This document shows, piece by piece, positions 1-9,126 of a DNA stretch of 64,000 bases. The position numbers and the translations under genes were made by a program. The DNA lies in assembly GCA_020633655.1 (NCBI GenBank), contig JACKDF010000001.1, positions 310,001 to 374,000 on the forward strand, given 5' to 3'. The notes below the pieces were generated by a model. That model saw nothing but the letters and a program-made list of their open reading frames with translations, had not been told where the DNA came from and did not search any database. This DNA is from Deferribacteres bacterium. Lineage in GTDB: Bacteria; Zhuqueibacterota; Zhuqueibacteria; Zhuqueibacterales; Geothermadaptataceae. The number at the start of each line of letters is the position of its first letter. The stretch's first letter is position 1.

Positions 1-30
1 AAGCATAGTAGCAAGTCTATTTAAGCATAC

Positions 31-69
31 AAAAAGGTGCTGTGGAGACTACTCCACGCACCTTTTTTT
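31..69. terminator. bidirectional intrinsic terminator
   Basis: GGTGC-T-GTGGAG pairs with CTCCAC-GCACC around an ACTA loop, with one bulged T. An A-run lies on the left and seven T on the right, so it can work on both strands. It lies about 75 bases beyond the stop of the minus-strand HPt gene and would also end a plus-strand transcript entering from the left. Confidence 0.8.
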
Positions 70-143
70 GTTTTATACCAAATGGAAATGGGAATTTGTA
101 TTCCAAATTTGTCGTACAGCCTCACGGATGCAGAAAAAACTCC

Positions 144-539
144 TTAAGCGATGTTGTTACCAAATTGTTTAATGGTTGCATGAAGGGAATCCAGCTTCTC
201 TGCTAATTCATCATAACTTTCTGGAGCTTGATCGAGATTTTTTTCCTTTCCCATGAACTCGAGCGATCGTGCCATTTCGAACACCGGGCCAGTCGGAGTG
301 AAATTACTGACTGAGCCTTTCAGCGTGTGCGCCGCACGAGCAAGCGCTTCGTGATCATTTTCTTCAATATGCTGTTTTATCTGATTTAACAGATCGGTAC
401 TATTGTCCAGGAAAATATCAAAGAGTTCCTGCAGAAACTCCGCATCACCGCCGACGCGTTCCAACAGCTCATTGAAATCGATGCTGGCTTCAACGCTGGT
501 TACCTCATGTCCGCCCGCATCTTTACCTGATAAATTCAT
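144..539 (-). CDS. HPt (histidine phosphotransfer) domain protein
   Basis: This small cytoplasmic protein of about 131 residues carries the HPt signature AAHTLKGSVSNF, whose histidine accepts a phosphoryl group in multistep phosphorelays. Most of the protein is one HPt four-helix domain. I chose the ATG at 539 because AGGAG lies six bases upstream; an in-frame ATG at 563 has no such site. No kinase or receiver partner lies beside it in the window. The next gene, divergent, encodes a PilZ protein, so the spot looks devoted to signalling, but a link between the two is only inferred. The family call is secure and the pathway unknown. Confidence 0.85.
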   Translation of the reverse strand: MNLSGKDAGGHEVTSVEASIDFNELLERVGGDAEFLQELFDIFLDNSTDLLNQIKQHIEENDHEALARAAHTLKGSVSNFTPTGPVFEMARSLEFMGKEKNLDQAPESYDELAEKLDSLHATIKQFGNNIA

Positions 540-685
540 ATTTCGCTCCTGTAAAATGTCCATTTCAGTTTAATCTTTCCTGCCTCTGCACCCGATAGAT
601 AAACTGAAGATCGTCTGCAACCGGTATAATGTTAGTTTCGACCACGGCGTGCGTTTTTTCAAAGATTCACAGAAAGGAAACAATT

Positions 686-1060
686 ATGCAAAATTCGGGC
701 GGCGGTGATGGGAGTCGGATTGAAAATCGTAATAATCCACGTTTCAACTGCTGGTGCAATCTGCAATTTCATAACAGCATGACATGGAAAAGGGGAATTG
801 CAACGGATATAAGTGAAACCGGAATTCACATCGTAACACTGCACCCGCTAAACGAGGGGAAGAGAATAAAACTATGTTTTGATGAGCCGGGGAGCCTCGA
901 TTACCAGACAATTGTCGGGGAAGTTGTGTGGAAAAATGACCAATCGCCCTTTGAATCGAAATCCTGGATTGCCCCTGGGATGGGCATTCAATTTCTTTCA
1001 AAACTACCGATTGAAGAAATGGAATTTGCCTTTAATATCAAAACCTACGAAGCAGAATAA
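686..1060 (+). CDS. PilZ domain protein
   Basis: A roughly 124-residue single-domain protein. It has the PilZ core: an N-terminal NPRF stretch, TDISETGIHI (the DxSxxG motif), GEVVWK and GMGIQFL. PilZ domains usually bind cyclic di-GMP through an RxxxR motif plus DxSxxG; here the second arginine of RxxxR is not evident (PRFNCW), so nucleotide binding may be weak or lost. I chose the ATG at 686, preceded by AAAGGAAA, over an upstream in-frame ATG at 629. It is divergent from the HPt gene and convergent with glgC. Its output partner is unknown. Confidence 0.75.
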   Translation: MQNSGGGDGSRIENRNNPRFNCWCNLQFHNSMTWKRGIATDISETGIHIVTLHPLNEGKRIKLCFDEPGSLDYQTIVGEVVWKNDQSPFESKSWIAPGMGIQFLSKLPIEEMEFAFNIKTYEAE

Positions 1061-1070
1061 GCTGATAGCA

Positions 1071-1115
1071 AAGCAGTGCACACAAGGAAACATCCTGGTG
1101 CACTGCGTATTTTTA
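1071..1115. terminator. terminator between PilZ gene and glgC
   Basis: GCAGTGCAC (1073-1081) pairs perfectly with GTGCACTGC (1098-1106), followed by GTATTTTT. It sits between two convergent genes and overlaps the 3' end of glgC. Confidence 0.7.
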
Positions 1116-2405
1116 ACCTATTTCACTGTTGTGAGCAATGACGGCATCTTTTGGAACGATGAGAATCCCTTCTTTTATCGAGTAATTCTTCTCGGTTTTC
1201 TCTTTAACGCGCCCTGCAACCTTCATTTTCACATTTTCCCCAATACGTGCATTTTTATCAATGATTGCTTTCTCTATTATCGAATTTTTACCAATTCCCA
1301 CCCGCGGCAAGCCATTTTTGTCATTTTCTTTCAGCTCATGGTCGGTTTCCATAAAATCCGCCCCCATAAGCACAACACCATCAAGCTTACAACCTTTTTG
1401 CACGACACTACGCACGCCTATAATGCTGTCGTTGATTTCTGAGTTATCCAGACGTGCAGCATCGCAAACAAGGGATCTGGAAATCTTGCATTCATTGATT
1501 TGTGCACCGGGCAAAAAACGGGCGTGCGTGTAAATTGGCCTGTTTTCCTCGTAAAAATTAAATTTTGGCGCCGGCTTGGTCAGATCGATCATTGCCTCAT
1601 AAAAGGATTTTATGGTTCCGATATCTTCCCAGTAGCTATCAAAATAATGGGCAACAACGTTGTATTTTTTAATGGCCTGTGGAAAAATGCCCTTGCCAAA
1701 ATCGCTTTCATTGCTCTCTTCCAGCATATCGAACAAAGCTTTTCGGGAAAAAATATAAATTCCCATAGAAGCCAGCATACAATCCGTTGATCCTGCATAT
1801 CCTTGTGCCTTTACCCATTGCATATTTGGTGAGAACAATTTCAACAATTCAGGGCTGTCCGGTTTTTCGTAAAAGCTGACAATTTTTCCCTTATTATCTG
1901 TTTTTAAAACACCAAACTGATCTGCATTTTCTTTCCCGATGGGTAACACGGATACAGTTACGTCCGCCTGCTGTGCCTTGTGGGTATCAAGCATTTTTTG
2001 GTAATTCATACGGTACAGATGATCACCGGATAAAATGATAAAATACTCGAATTTTTTGTTACTGAGATAGATCAGATTCTGACGAACGGCATCTGCAGTC
2101 CCCTGATACCAGTTTGTATTACTCAAAGTTTGCTGAGCAGCCAGAATTTGCGCAAAACCGTTCGACCACGGTGCAAAGGGGTATGTCTGTGTCAAATGAC
2201 GATGAAGTGATTCTGAGGCAAATTGGGTAAGAACAAACATTTTACGTATGCCTGAATGCAGACAATTACTCATAGCAATATCGATGAGACGAAATTTCCC
2301 GGCAATCGGCACGGCTGGTTTGGATCTTTTTTCTGTGAGTGGGCTTAGACGAGATCCCTGTCCTCCTGCCAACACGATGGCAACAAAGTTGTCAATGATA
2401 TGCAT
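1113..2405 (-). CDS. glgC: glucose-1-phosphate adenylyltransferase
   Basis: Makes ADP-glucose from glucose-1-phosphate and ATP, the committed step of bacterial glycogen synthesis. The 430-residue length is normal. The N-terminal nucleotidyltransferase domain shows GGQGSRLSPLT (14-24), the lysine-containing KPAVPIAGKFRLID (29-42), GTADAVRQN and SGDHLYRMNY. The C-terminal part reads as the left-handed beta-helix that binds effectors. An AAGGG ribosome binding site lies about six bases before the ATG. No other glycogen gene (glgA, glgB, glgP) is next to it, so the gene is transcribed alone here. Confidence 0.95.
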   Translation of the reverse strand: MHIIDNFVAIVLAGGQGSRLSPLTEKRSKPAVPIAGKFRLIDIAMSNCLHSGIRKMFVLTQFASESLHRHLTQTYPFAPWSNGFAQILAAQQTLSNTNWYQGTADAVRQNLIYLSNKKFEYFIILSGDHLYRMNYQKMLDTHKAQQADVTVSVLPIGKENADQFGVLKTDNKGKIVSFYEKPDSPELLKLFSPNMQWVKAQGYAGSTDCMLASMGIYIFSRKALFDMLEESNESDFGKGIFPQAIKKYNVVAHYFDSYWEDIGTIKSFYEAMIDLTKPAPKFNFYEENRPIYTHARFLPGAQINECKISRSLVCDAARLDNSEINDSIIGVRSVVQKGCKLDGVVLMGADFMETDHELKENDKNGLPRVGIGKNSIIEKAIIDKNARIGENVKMKVAGRVKEKTEKNYSIKEGILIVPKDAVIAHNSEIG

Positions 2406-2509
2406 TATTACCCTTCCCAGTTAGAATATAATTTGTAGTCAAACCCCAATTTTGAGATGTTTTGGGGGGTGGAAATTTCATCGCGCAATGTGCCTGCTTT
2501 ATTCATGGA

Positions 2510-2550
2510 ATACCCAAAATGAAGGACGGGCGGGAGCTATCTCCTGCCCG
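2510..2550 (-). terminator. possible terminator after the CcmH-like gene
   Basis: CGGGCGGGAG (2527-2536) pairs with CTCCTGCCCG (2541-2550) across a CTAT loop with one wobble. On the minus strand it follows the CcmH-like stop by about 40 bases. The following T-stretch is weak, so termination is only likely. Confidence 0.45.
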
Positions 2551-2591
2551 GTTCTGGTGGTTTATTTTTAAAACAGGTACTGTGGGTAAAG

Positions 2592-3101
2592 TTAATTTTC
2601 AAAATTCTGCAGTTCTTTTTCTATGCGGTCATCGTAATCCTGCAAGGTTTTGTTTTTTATTGCCGTGGATTTTTGCCCAATCTGACGTGTCCGGGACAAA
2701 TAGTGCCACACGATGAGTCCACCGATGAGCAAAGCCACAATTGGCAAAATAAAAGCCATGTAATTGAATCCTTCGAGCTTCGGCGTGGCGAGAATTCGCT
2801 CGCCATATTGTGCCACCATTGCAGCTTTAATCTGCTCTTCTGTTTTCCCCTCCTGCAAGAGCCGCGTTACTGCATCTTGTACAGCCGTCGACGCGGATGA
2901 TTTGTGCAGATTAACGGTTTCGCTCCAACAGCATGGGGCAATGAGTTGTGAAGTTATGGCTTCCACCTGATGTTGCGTGACTTCAGCTCGTTGTTTTGAG
3001 TTCCCGGTCACTGTTGAATCAACTTTTTCCTGCGCCATAGAGACGCCAGCAAGAACAAGAATTACTGGGAAAATCAATGAGCGAATTTTTAAGCGAAACA
3101 T
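2592..3101 (-). CDS. CcmH/CycL-like cytochrome c maturation protein
   Basis: About 169 residues: an N-terminal signal segment, then a CcmH-type region with SQLIAPCCWSE and helices ending in QYGERILATP, and a single C-terminal membrane helix (FILPIVALLIGGLIVWHYL). Classical CcmH has LRCxxCQ and holds apocytochrome c for heme attachment. Here the two cysteines are adjacent (APCCW), a variant that I believe occurs in FCB-group relatives. I chose the ATG at 3101 because GGAGG stands nine bases upstream; an ATG at 3149 lacks one. No other Ccm gene is nearby, so the partner system cannot be named. Confidence 0.7.
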   Translation of the reverse strand: MFRLKIRSLIFPVILVLAGVSMAQEKVDSTVTGNSKQRAEVTQHQVEAITSQLIAPCCWSETVNLHKSSASTAVQDAVTRLLQEGKTEEQIKAAMVAQYGERILATPKLEGFNYMAFILPIVALLIGGLIVWHYLSRTRQIGQKSTAIKNKTLQDYDDRIEKELQNFEN

Positions 3102-3463
3102 GGACTGTTTCCTCCGATGAAAAAATAATTTGAGTTGGAAATGCCGCACGTGTTATTAAAAATCAGCCTGCAATTTACAAGTGAATGCACTTTTATTCAT
3201 TACACTGTTGTAAATCCTGCTAAAATGCTGCTGTATTAACTGCAAATCCGTTACATAAAAAATAAAAGTTAAATCTAAAAACACAAATGCTTTATATAGA
3301 ATTACTCGTACTCTTGCAAAATCAAACTCCTTTCATACTCAACAAATCAGGAGCACCTTCCGAATGAGCGGGATGTTCCGACTTTTCCACAATGCTTGAG
3401 AGATGTCTTCAAATGCGTCGTTTTCAGTTGCAATCGACTGTAATGGAACAAAACCTATTAAAA
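3102..3463. other. intergenic, no gene
   Basis: An AT-rich stretch with no coding frame of believable composition on either strand. It must hold the promoter of the CcmH-like gene and the 3' flank of the peptidase gene. I see no clear hairpin or repeat in it. Confidence 0.5.
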
Positions 3464-6400
3464 TTAGAATACTCGCCCAATTCCCACAAGCCAGCGGAAG
3501 GCGAACGTATCCTCACCGGCCGACAAGAAAAATGGAAAGTCAATGCGAAAATTAGGTACATCGCCAAGTATGCCGCGTGCTTTGCTCTGCAGTCGTGGTG
3601 TCCAGAGCAGTCCGAGCCCGGCATCAAACACCGGTTCCGGTAAGGAAAAATCATCATTTCGATACGTAAATTTCGCAGCAGCACCATCCGCAAACGTATA
3701 TAAATCGAAATGCAGCAGCGAATGAATGCCTGGCAATTTCGCAACAAATTTATTCATCGGATTCCATATTGCAAGTTCAACATTCACACTCGCCAGGCGG
3801 TTCCCGGCAAAATCCATAACAGATTCTGCTTGGCGCATCGCTTCAATAATTTCCGGATGCAAACCACGGACATTTCCGCCGCCTCCTGTATGAATATGTC
3901 CATTCCGTGCCCAGCAGGTCGGCAATGCCCCATAAGCGCTCAGCCAGCCATTTTTGATAGAATCATACGGACTTCCCATACTGCTGTAGAGTAAAGAGTG
4001 CGCTGGTGTTCCCGCAGTAGCATATCCAAAAAATGTACGGGTTTGAAGTTTTAATTTTGCGAGTTCAAATGCATTTAGTGCTTCAAAAGTGATTTTGCTG
4101 TACTGGGTATCCGTTCCCGGCAGAGAATTTTCCAAAAGCAGGTGCATCTGACCATCATGCTGCCAAGTCTTCCCAAAAGCATAATTCCGGTGAATCCCGG
4201 TGCGCATGACATGAAATGTTTTTATTTTCGATTGCGTCCCCTCCTGTTCTCTCCAAAACCAGGGCGTATTCAAATAGGATAAATCATATACCGAGGCTGT
4301 CTTAAGGTTTATTTCAAGCGTCGTTTGCTGCCGGTAATCCCATGCGTGCCCGGCAAGCATATGTGTATACGAAATGCCGTGCTCCTGGTATCCATAATCG
4401 CGCATACCAATTACTGAAAATCGGGCTTCACGATTTTGCCGGTTGAAAGGCTGAGTGTAAGAAAACCGGTAACTCACTGGTTCCTCGGGGAGTCGGCTTG
4501 CAATATTCACCTGTGCATCGATCTGATGGTCCCCGCCCCACCAACCGTTCATGTACCCACCATCAAGTTGCAAACCAATTCGGGCACCATCACGAAGGTT
4601 GTAACCGAGCTTGGGACGCCAGCGGACTTTGTATGCATCCGTCCGCCAGAAGGGATGATGCCACGCCGGTTCAAATTGCATTCGCGGAAACAAACTGCTG
4701 TAATTATCCAGGCGGTAAATATCCGCGAGTCTTCCACCTGGATCAATTTCGAGGAAAACCGGCTTTTTATCAAATTCGAGGGTGGTCGCATATTCATCAT
4801 TAAAATTTCCCCACCCCGTCCATTTGGGCAACACCACTGGATTGCCCTCTTTCTTTACATTATAATTGATTGGAACGAGTGCATTTTGTTGCGTGCCGTC
4901 CGCAAATGTCAACACCAAATCCAGCGGCATAATAGCGCTGCCCTTGCGTTTCAGCACCATTTCTGTCTGCCATTTATTTTTCTCTTGCCTGACTTTGAAT
5001 TTTTTGATTGCGTAGTCAATTGTCCGGGTTTTCTTTGCCCATTGATCAAAAAACCAGCGCAAATCCCACTTTGTAAACTCACTTATCGCCTGGTAAAAAT
5101 CGTCCCGTTGGGGGTGGCAAAATTTCCATTTGTCGAAATAATACGCCATCGCCTGATGATACAATTCATCGCCCAGAACATACTGCAAATTAAACAGCAT
5201 CACAGCTGTTTTGAAATAGGATTGCCAATATTGGTAGCGTCCTTTGTCTTCCACTAAAAATTTGTCCGAATGTGTTTCCAAAGGCACATCCCGGCCGCTT
5301 TTTACCGTATTGTAGTATTGTATGTAATTGGAATATCGTTCACGGTTTTCATTCGAATATTCATAATCCGCATCCTGATTCCGGGTTTCCGGTGTTCGAA
5401 CCAGTTTGTCCATCGCCCACCAGGTCAGGAATTGTGTAAACCCTTCGTCCATAAATGCGCTGTATGTTTCGTTGGAACCAACCATGCCATAAAACCAGTT
5501 GTGCCCGATTTCGTGGGCGAACAGATTGTAGTAATCGGGTGAAAAACCACCATCGAAGGTGATCATCGGATATTCCATACCGTCATCCACATCCGCGACG
5601 ATCATTTTATGGTATGCATATTCACCGAAATCTTCCGAGTAAACGCGAATCACATCCGCTGCAAATTGCGCTGCATCCAGCCAATAGGCCGCTTTCCATT
5701 GCCGAACAAAAGCATAACAGGTAATGCCATTCCATTGCGCTTCACCAATACGAAACGATGGATCGGCTGTCCAGGCAAAATCATGCACATTGATAGCATG
5801 ATACCGCCAGGTTTTTGTTAAACCCGGCCCCGGCTCGATAACTTTTTTCTGTCCTGCTAGGTCTGGATCGATAAAATTTTCAATGCGCAATTTATCCCTT
5901 AAAGTATCCGGCAGAACTTCTGCGCGATTCACCAGAAACCCGGTCGCTGCGACGATAAACTCCTCGGGAAGCGTCAATGCTACTTCAAAGGTGCCAAAAT
6001 CCCCGTAGAACTCACGCTCAAGATGTTGCTCGGTGTTCCAGCCAGCCGTACGGTCATAAACGGCTATTCGCGGGTACCATTGTGCGGCATTAAATTGCTC
6101 GAAACCGCTGCTTGGATTATAATTCATGCGCCGTGTATAACTGCCAAAGTAGGTTTTGAAATCGATCTGAAGAACAGTGGAATCACCGGGCGACAATGCC
6201 TGGTTTAAATCAACTTTCATGATGGTGTTATCGAGCATGGTTGCCAGACTATCCCCTGCTTCATCGGTAATTTTCGAAATAAGAATTTGCCCCTTGCGAG
6301 TGCCGGTTAAACGGGAAATCGCCTGCGAGTGTTCGGACAGAAGGTATTGATCAAGGTAACTCCCGGGTTTAAAGGCATTCTGGTAAAGATGGAAAAAGAC

Positions 6401-6730
6401 AAAGTGAAGGGTATCTGGTGAATTATTGTAGTAAGTCAGTTTTTCACTGCCGAAAATAATTCGCGTTTCCGGGTTCAGGCGAGCGGCAATCTCATAATGT
6501 ACATCCTGTTGCCAATAGCCCGCAAACGGTGGGCGATTCTTCCAGTAATAGGTATTTTCTGGGCTGCGATAAGGAACACCGAGGGAACGTTCAGGATTGT
6601 GTGGTATACTCCCCGCATAGCCGGTAGAAAACAACAGCAGAGAAAAAACCAACCAACAGTAATGCAAAGCATAACGATGAATTGTAGTCACGAATTTCGT
6701 GCCGGATTTGATTAAAATAATGAATGGCAT
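3464..6730 (-). CDS. M1 family zinc metallopeptidase with C-terminal Omp85-like barrel
   Basis: About 1088 residues from the chosen ATG. After a signal segment (FSLLLFSTGYAG), residues about 60-600 form an M1 aminopeptidase unit: GMEYP (384-388, in place of GAMEN) and HEIGH (406-410) with the third zinc ligand in MDEGF (E429), the HExxH-18-E pattern. The last 390 residues are unlike M1 proteins: alternating aromatic strands, GGGGNVRGL (VRG at 954-956), NRLASVNVELAIWNP and a terminal phenylalanine. These resemble Omp85/surface-antigen barrels with their VRGF/Y motif. The peptidase may therefore be anchored in the outer membrane by its own barrel. The start is uncertain: in-frame ATG at 6805 and GTG at 6691 are alternatives, none with a clear ribosome site. 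Confidence 0.8.
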   Translation of the reverse strand: MPFIILIKSGTKFVTTIHRYALHYCWLVFSLLLFSTGYAGSIPHNPERSLGVPYRSPENTYYWKNRPPFAGYWQQDVHYEIAARLNPETRIIFGSEKLTYYNNSPDTLHFVFFHLYQNAFKPGSYLDQYLLSEHSQAISRLTGTRKGQILISKITDEAGDSLATMLDNTIMKVDLNQALSPGDSTVLQIDFKTYFGSYTRRMNYNPSSGFEQFNAAQWYPRIAVYDRTAGWNTEQHLEREFYGDFGTFEVALTLPEEFIVAATGFLVNRAEVLPDTLRDKLRIENFIDPDLAGQKKVIEPGPGLTKTWRYHAINVHDFAWTADPSFRIGEAQWNGITCYAFVRQWKAAYWLDAAQFAADVIRVYSEDFGEYAYHKMIVADVDDGMEYPMITFDGGFSPDYYNLFAHEIGHNWFYGMVGSNETYSAFMDEGFTQFLTWWAMDKLVRTPETRNQDADYEYSNENRERYSNYIQYYNTVKSGRDVPLETHSDKFLVEDKGRYQYWQSYFKTAVMLFNLQYVLGDELYHQAMAYYFDKWKFCHPQRDDFYQAISEFTKWDLRWFFDQWAKKTRTIDYAIKKFKVRQEKNKWQTEMVLKRKGSAIMPLDLVLTFADGTQQNALVPINYNVKKEGNPVVLPKWTGWGNFNDEYATTLEFDKKPVFLEIDPGGRLADIYRLDNYSSLFPRMQFEPAWHHPFWRTDAYKVRWRPKLGYNLRDGARIGLQLDGGYMNGWWGGDHQIDAQVNIASRLPEEPVSYRFSYTQPFNRQNREARFSVIGMRDYGYQEHGISYTHMLAGHAWDYRQQTTLEINLKTASVYDLSYLNTPWFWREQEGTQSKIKTFHVMRTGIHRNYAFGKTWQHDGQMHLLLENSLPGTDTQYSKITFEALNAFELAKLKLQTRTFFGYATAGTPAHSLLYSSMGSPYDSIKNGWLSAYGALPTCWARNGHIHTGGGGNVRGLHPEIIEAMRQAESVMDFAGNRLASVNVELAIWNPMNKFVAKLPGIHSLLHFDLYTFADGAAAKFTYRNDDFSLPEPVFDAGLGLLWTPRLQSKARGILGDVPNFRIDFPFFLSAGEDTFAFRWLVGIGRVF

Positions 6731-7169
6731 ACAGGTTTGCTTTGTGAATAAATGATTGAAGGACGAATGCGTTCGCGCACATTTACCGGGTTGAGGAAAT
6801 CTCACCGGGTTTAACTTCGATGAAAAAAATCCTATTCAGTCAGTTTTACCTTTCGACGGCTCTGTGATGTCCTGCAACAAAAGCATGATGCGGTGTCTTT
6901 ATCCGTAACTGACCGGAATTGATTCTGACAATACTAAAAAAAGGAGAAATATCCAATAACTGTTCCTGCAAGAGCCTTCTCCAGCAATAAACCAACATTC
7001 CAATCCAGCTCAAAAAAAATGCGCTTCTGTTCAACTCTATTAATTTCAATTAACCTTTATAAACACTTCTAAAGGATATACAAATAAAACCGTTAATCAA
7101 ACAGATAAAGCGGACGATTTTCAACGCAAACCTTCTATTTTTTTTGAACTAACACCAGTTGGAGGACTC
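6731..7169. other. divergent intergenic region, no gene
   Basis: An AT-rich region between the divergent peptidase and porin genes. It should contain both promoters, though I cannot place a convincing sigma-70 pair. A 67-codon minus-strand frame at 6846-7049 shows no family features and is not called. Confidence 0.4.
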
Positions 7170-8186
7170 ATGTCTCCCTCAGCACTACAAATTCAAACCA
7201 GGATGTTTAAGGGGATCTTTCTTTTCGTCGCAATTCCATTGTTTTTATTTGCGATAGCCACTGAAATTTTCGCTCAGAGTAAACCTTACGACATCAACGG
7301 TTGTATTCAAACAACCGCAATCAAATCGGAAAATAACGATGGTTTTCTGTTTGGTTTTGACCGGGTACGCTTAACCGTCAAAGGTGCATTAAATCCAAAA
7401 GTGGATTTCCGACTGCAGGTAGATTTTAGTAAACAGAGTACAGACATCGATAAGGACGGCGATTCACCCGGAATTATCAAAGATGCAGAAATGAAGATCA
7501 AGGCAAATTCACATGTGGTTGTCCACTTTGGTAAATTCAAAACCCCCATCGGCACGGAGTTTAATATGTCCGGCCAGAAACTGGATTTCGTCAAGCGTGG
7601 TTTGGGGCAAGCCCTCGTGTTCGAAAGAAACCTCGGTGCAATGGTACGCGCGAGCAAACTGAATAAGATGAATCTGGGATTTGATTTGGGGGTCTTTAAT
7701 CCCGGACCCAGTAAAGCAAACGACATTGGAAGCGCGGCTGCCGGCAATGATTACACCCTCGCCGGGCGCGTGCATGCGACTCCGGTTAAAAATGTGTTTG
7801 CCGAAGCCTATTTTGGAAATGCAATGACCAGTGTAGTCGACCAGGAAAATGTCAGTATATTCGGTGCCGGCGTAAAGACAAAATTCGACAAGTTAAACGT
7901 CAATGGCGAATTCATGATGCGCAAGGATGGCAACAGCGCAGCACAGGATGGCACTGATTTCTGGTTCAGCGCTGCCTACCTCGTCACGCCTGAATTTGAA
8001 CCTGTATTAAAATTTGAAAAACTTGATGTCAGTGCAGATGCCAGCGATCAGGCCATAACTGTAATCGGCTTTAACTATTTTTTCAATCCAAAAGACCATC
8101 ATCAGTCTAAAATTCAAGTTAATTATCATATGTCTGACCTGGATGGCTATGACGCAATTCAATTTATGTTCCAGGTTAAATATTAA
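7170..8186 (+). CDS. OprP/OprO-like phosphate-selective porin
   Basis: A 338-residue outer-membrane barrel protein. The signal peptide ends near ATEIFAQ. The mature part has typical porin strands: RVRLTVKGALNPKVDFRLQVDFS, AEMKIKANSHVVVHFGKFKTPIG and DFVKRGLGQALVFERNLG, the last two being hallmarks of the OprO/OprP family, and the chain ends in FMFQVKY with a terminal aromatic. The GGAGG site lies just before the ATG. A PstS-like binding protein starts 21 bases downstream and a chemoreceptor follows, which supports a role in anion, possibly phosphate, uptake or sensing. Substrate is an inference from family and neighbour. Confidence 0.8.
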   Translation: MSPSALQIQTRMFKGIFLFVAIPLFLFAIATEIFAQSKPYDINGCIQTTAIKSENNDGFLFGFDRVRLTVKGALNPKVDFRLQVDFSKQSTDIDKDGDSPGIIKDAEMKIKANSHVVVHFGKFKTPIGTEFNMSGQKLDFVKRGLGQALVFERNLGAMVRASKLNKMNLGFDLGVFNPGPSKANDIGSAAAGNDYTLAGRVHATPVKNVFAEAYFGNAMTSVVDQENVSIFGAGVKTKFDKLNVNGEFMMRKDGNSAAQDGTDFWFSAAYLVTPEFEPVLKFEKLDVSADASDQAITVIGFNYFFNPKDHHQSKIQVNYHMSDLDGYDAIQFMFQVKY

Positions 8187-8207
8187 TTCAATAAAGTGGA
8201 GAAAATT

Positions 8208-9110
8208 ATGAATTCGAAGAACATGCTAAAAAAACTGCTTGTCCTCATGGCTAGTATTGCATTGCTTTCACCTTATGCAGTATTTGCACAAAACAAAACT
8301 TTGAGCTGGACAGGCTGTGGTATTACGAAAAAAGCCTTCATGCAGGAAATTGCTGCACAGTATGAGAAAAAAACCGGCGTTGCCATCTCCTTGAGCGGTG
8401 GCGGTGCGACCAAAGGTATTCGTGCGACGAGTGCCGGGTCTGTAGACCTCGGTGGAACCTGCCGTCATTTGCTCATGGAAGGGAACAAGCTGCATCCCGA
8501 AGAAAACAATGTGCAACTCATTCAAGTCGCCTGGGACGCAATCGTTGTGATCACCAACAAAAACAATCCAGTGGATAATATTTCCACTGAAAATCTAAAG
8601 AAGGTTTACGATGGCGATATCACAACCTGGAAAGATCTGGGCTCGGATGATAAACGTATTGTATTGTGCACACGTGAAGGCGCTATTTCCGGCGTTGGTC
8701 ATATGTTTCGTCTGCTGGTGACGAATTCACCTGGAGAAGAATTCAAAGCAAAATCACTCACGTTCAAATCCAGCGGCCCATTGGAAAAGAAAGTGAAAGC
8801 AACTCCGACTGCTTTGGGTATTACAGGTGTAAGTTCAGCGCGCAAAGCCGGTGTAAAGATTCTCGCCCTCGATGGTGTTGAGCCGACAAAAGAGAACATC
8901 GCAGCGGGAAAATACCCCCTATTTCGCCCACTTTACCTCGCTGTACATCGTAACCCATCTCCCGACGTTCAGGCATTCGTGAAGTACATTTTAAGTGATG
9001 AAGGCCAACAGGTGATCTCCAATGAGGGGACTGTCAACCTGCAGGAAGGCAAAGGATTGGTAGCACGCTGGAGCCAGCGCAGCCAGTCGCAAAGTTATCA
9101 CACAGAATAG
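8208..9110 (+). CDS. PstS-like phosphate-type periplasmic binding protein
   Basis: A 300-residue exported protein; the signal peptide ends near SPYAVFAQ. The pattern ISLSGGGATKGIRATSAGSVDLGG matches the ligand-binding loop of PstS-type proteins, and the C-terminal SDEGQQVISNEG is also typical. Two cysteines (WTGCG and GGTCRH) are unusual and could form a disulfide. I chose the ATG at 8208 with GTGGAG upstream over one at 8196. It follows the porin at once, but no PstC, PstA or PstB gene is present, so it probably serves the porin or the downstream chemoreceptor rather than a local ABC transporter. Confidence 0.8.
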   Translation: MNSKNMLKKLLVLMASIALLSPYAVFAQNKTLSWTGCGITKKAFMQEIAAQYEKKTGVAISLSGGGATKGIRATSAGSVDLGGTCRHLLMEGNKLHPEENNVQLIQVAWDAIVVITNKNNPVDNISTENLKKVYDGDITTWKDLGSDDKRIVLCTREGAISGVGHMFRLLVTNSPGEEFKAKSLTFKSSGPLEKKVKATPTALGITGVSSARKAGVKILALDGVEPTKENIAAGKYPLFRPLYLAVHRNPSPDVQAFVKYILSDEGQQVISNEGTVNLQEGKGLVARWSQRSQSQSYHTE

Positions 9111-9126
9111 TTTTATAGTGTATTCT

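Noticed and set aside
4436..5257. 273-codon plus-strand frame opposite the M1 peptidase
   Set aside because: A shadow frame; the minus-strand gene has complete motifs across this span.
7170..9110. A complete Pst phosphate transporter
   Set aside because: No pstC, pstA, pstB or phoU gene is found; only a porin and a binding protein are present.
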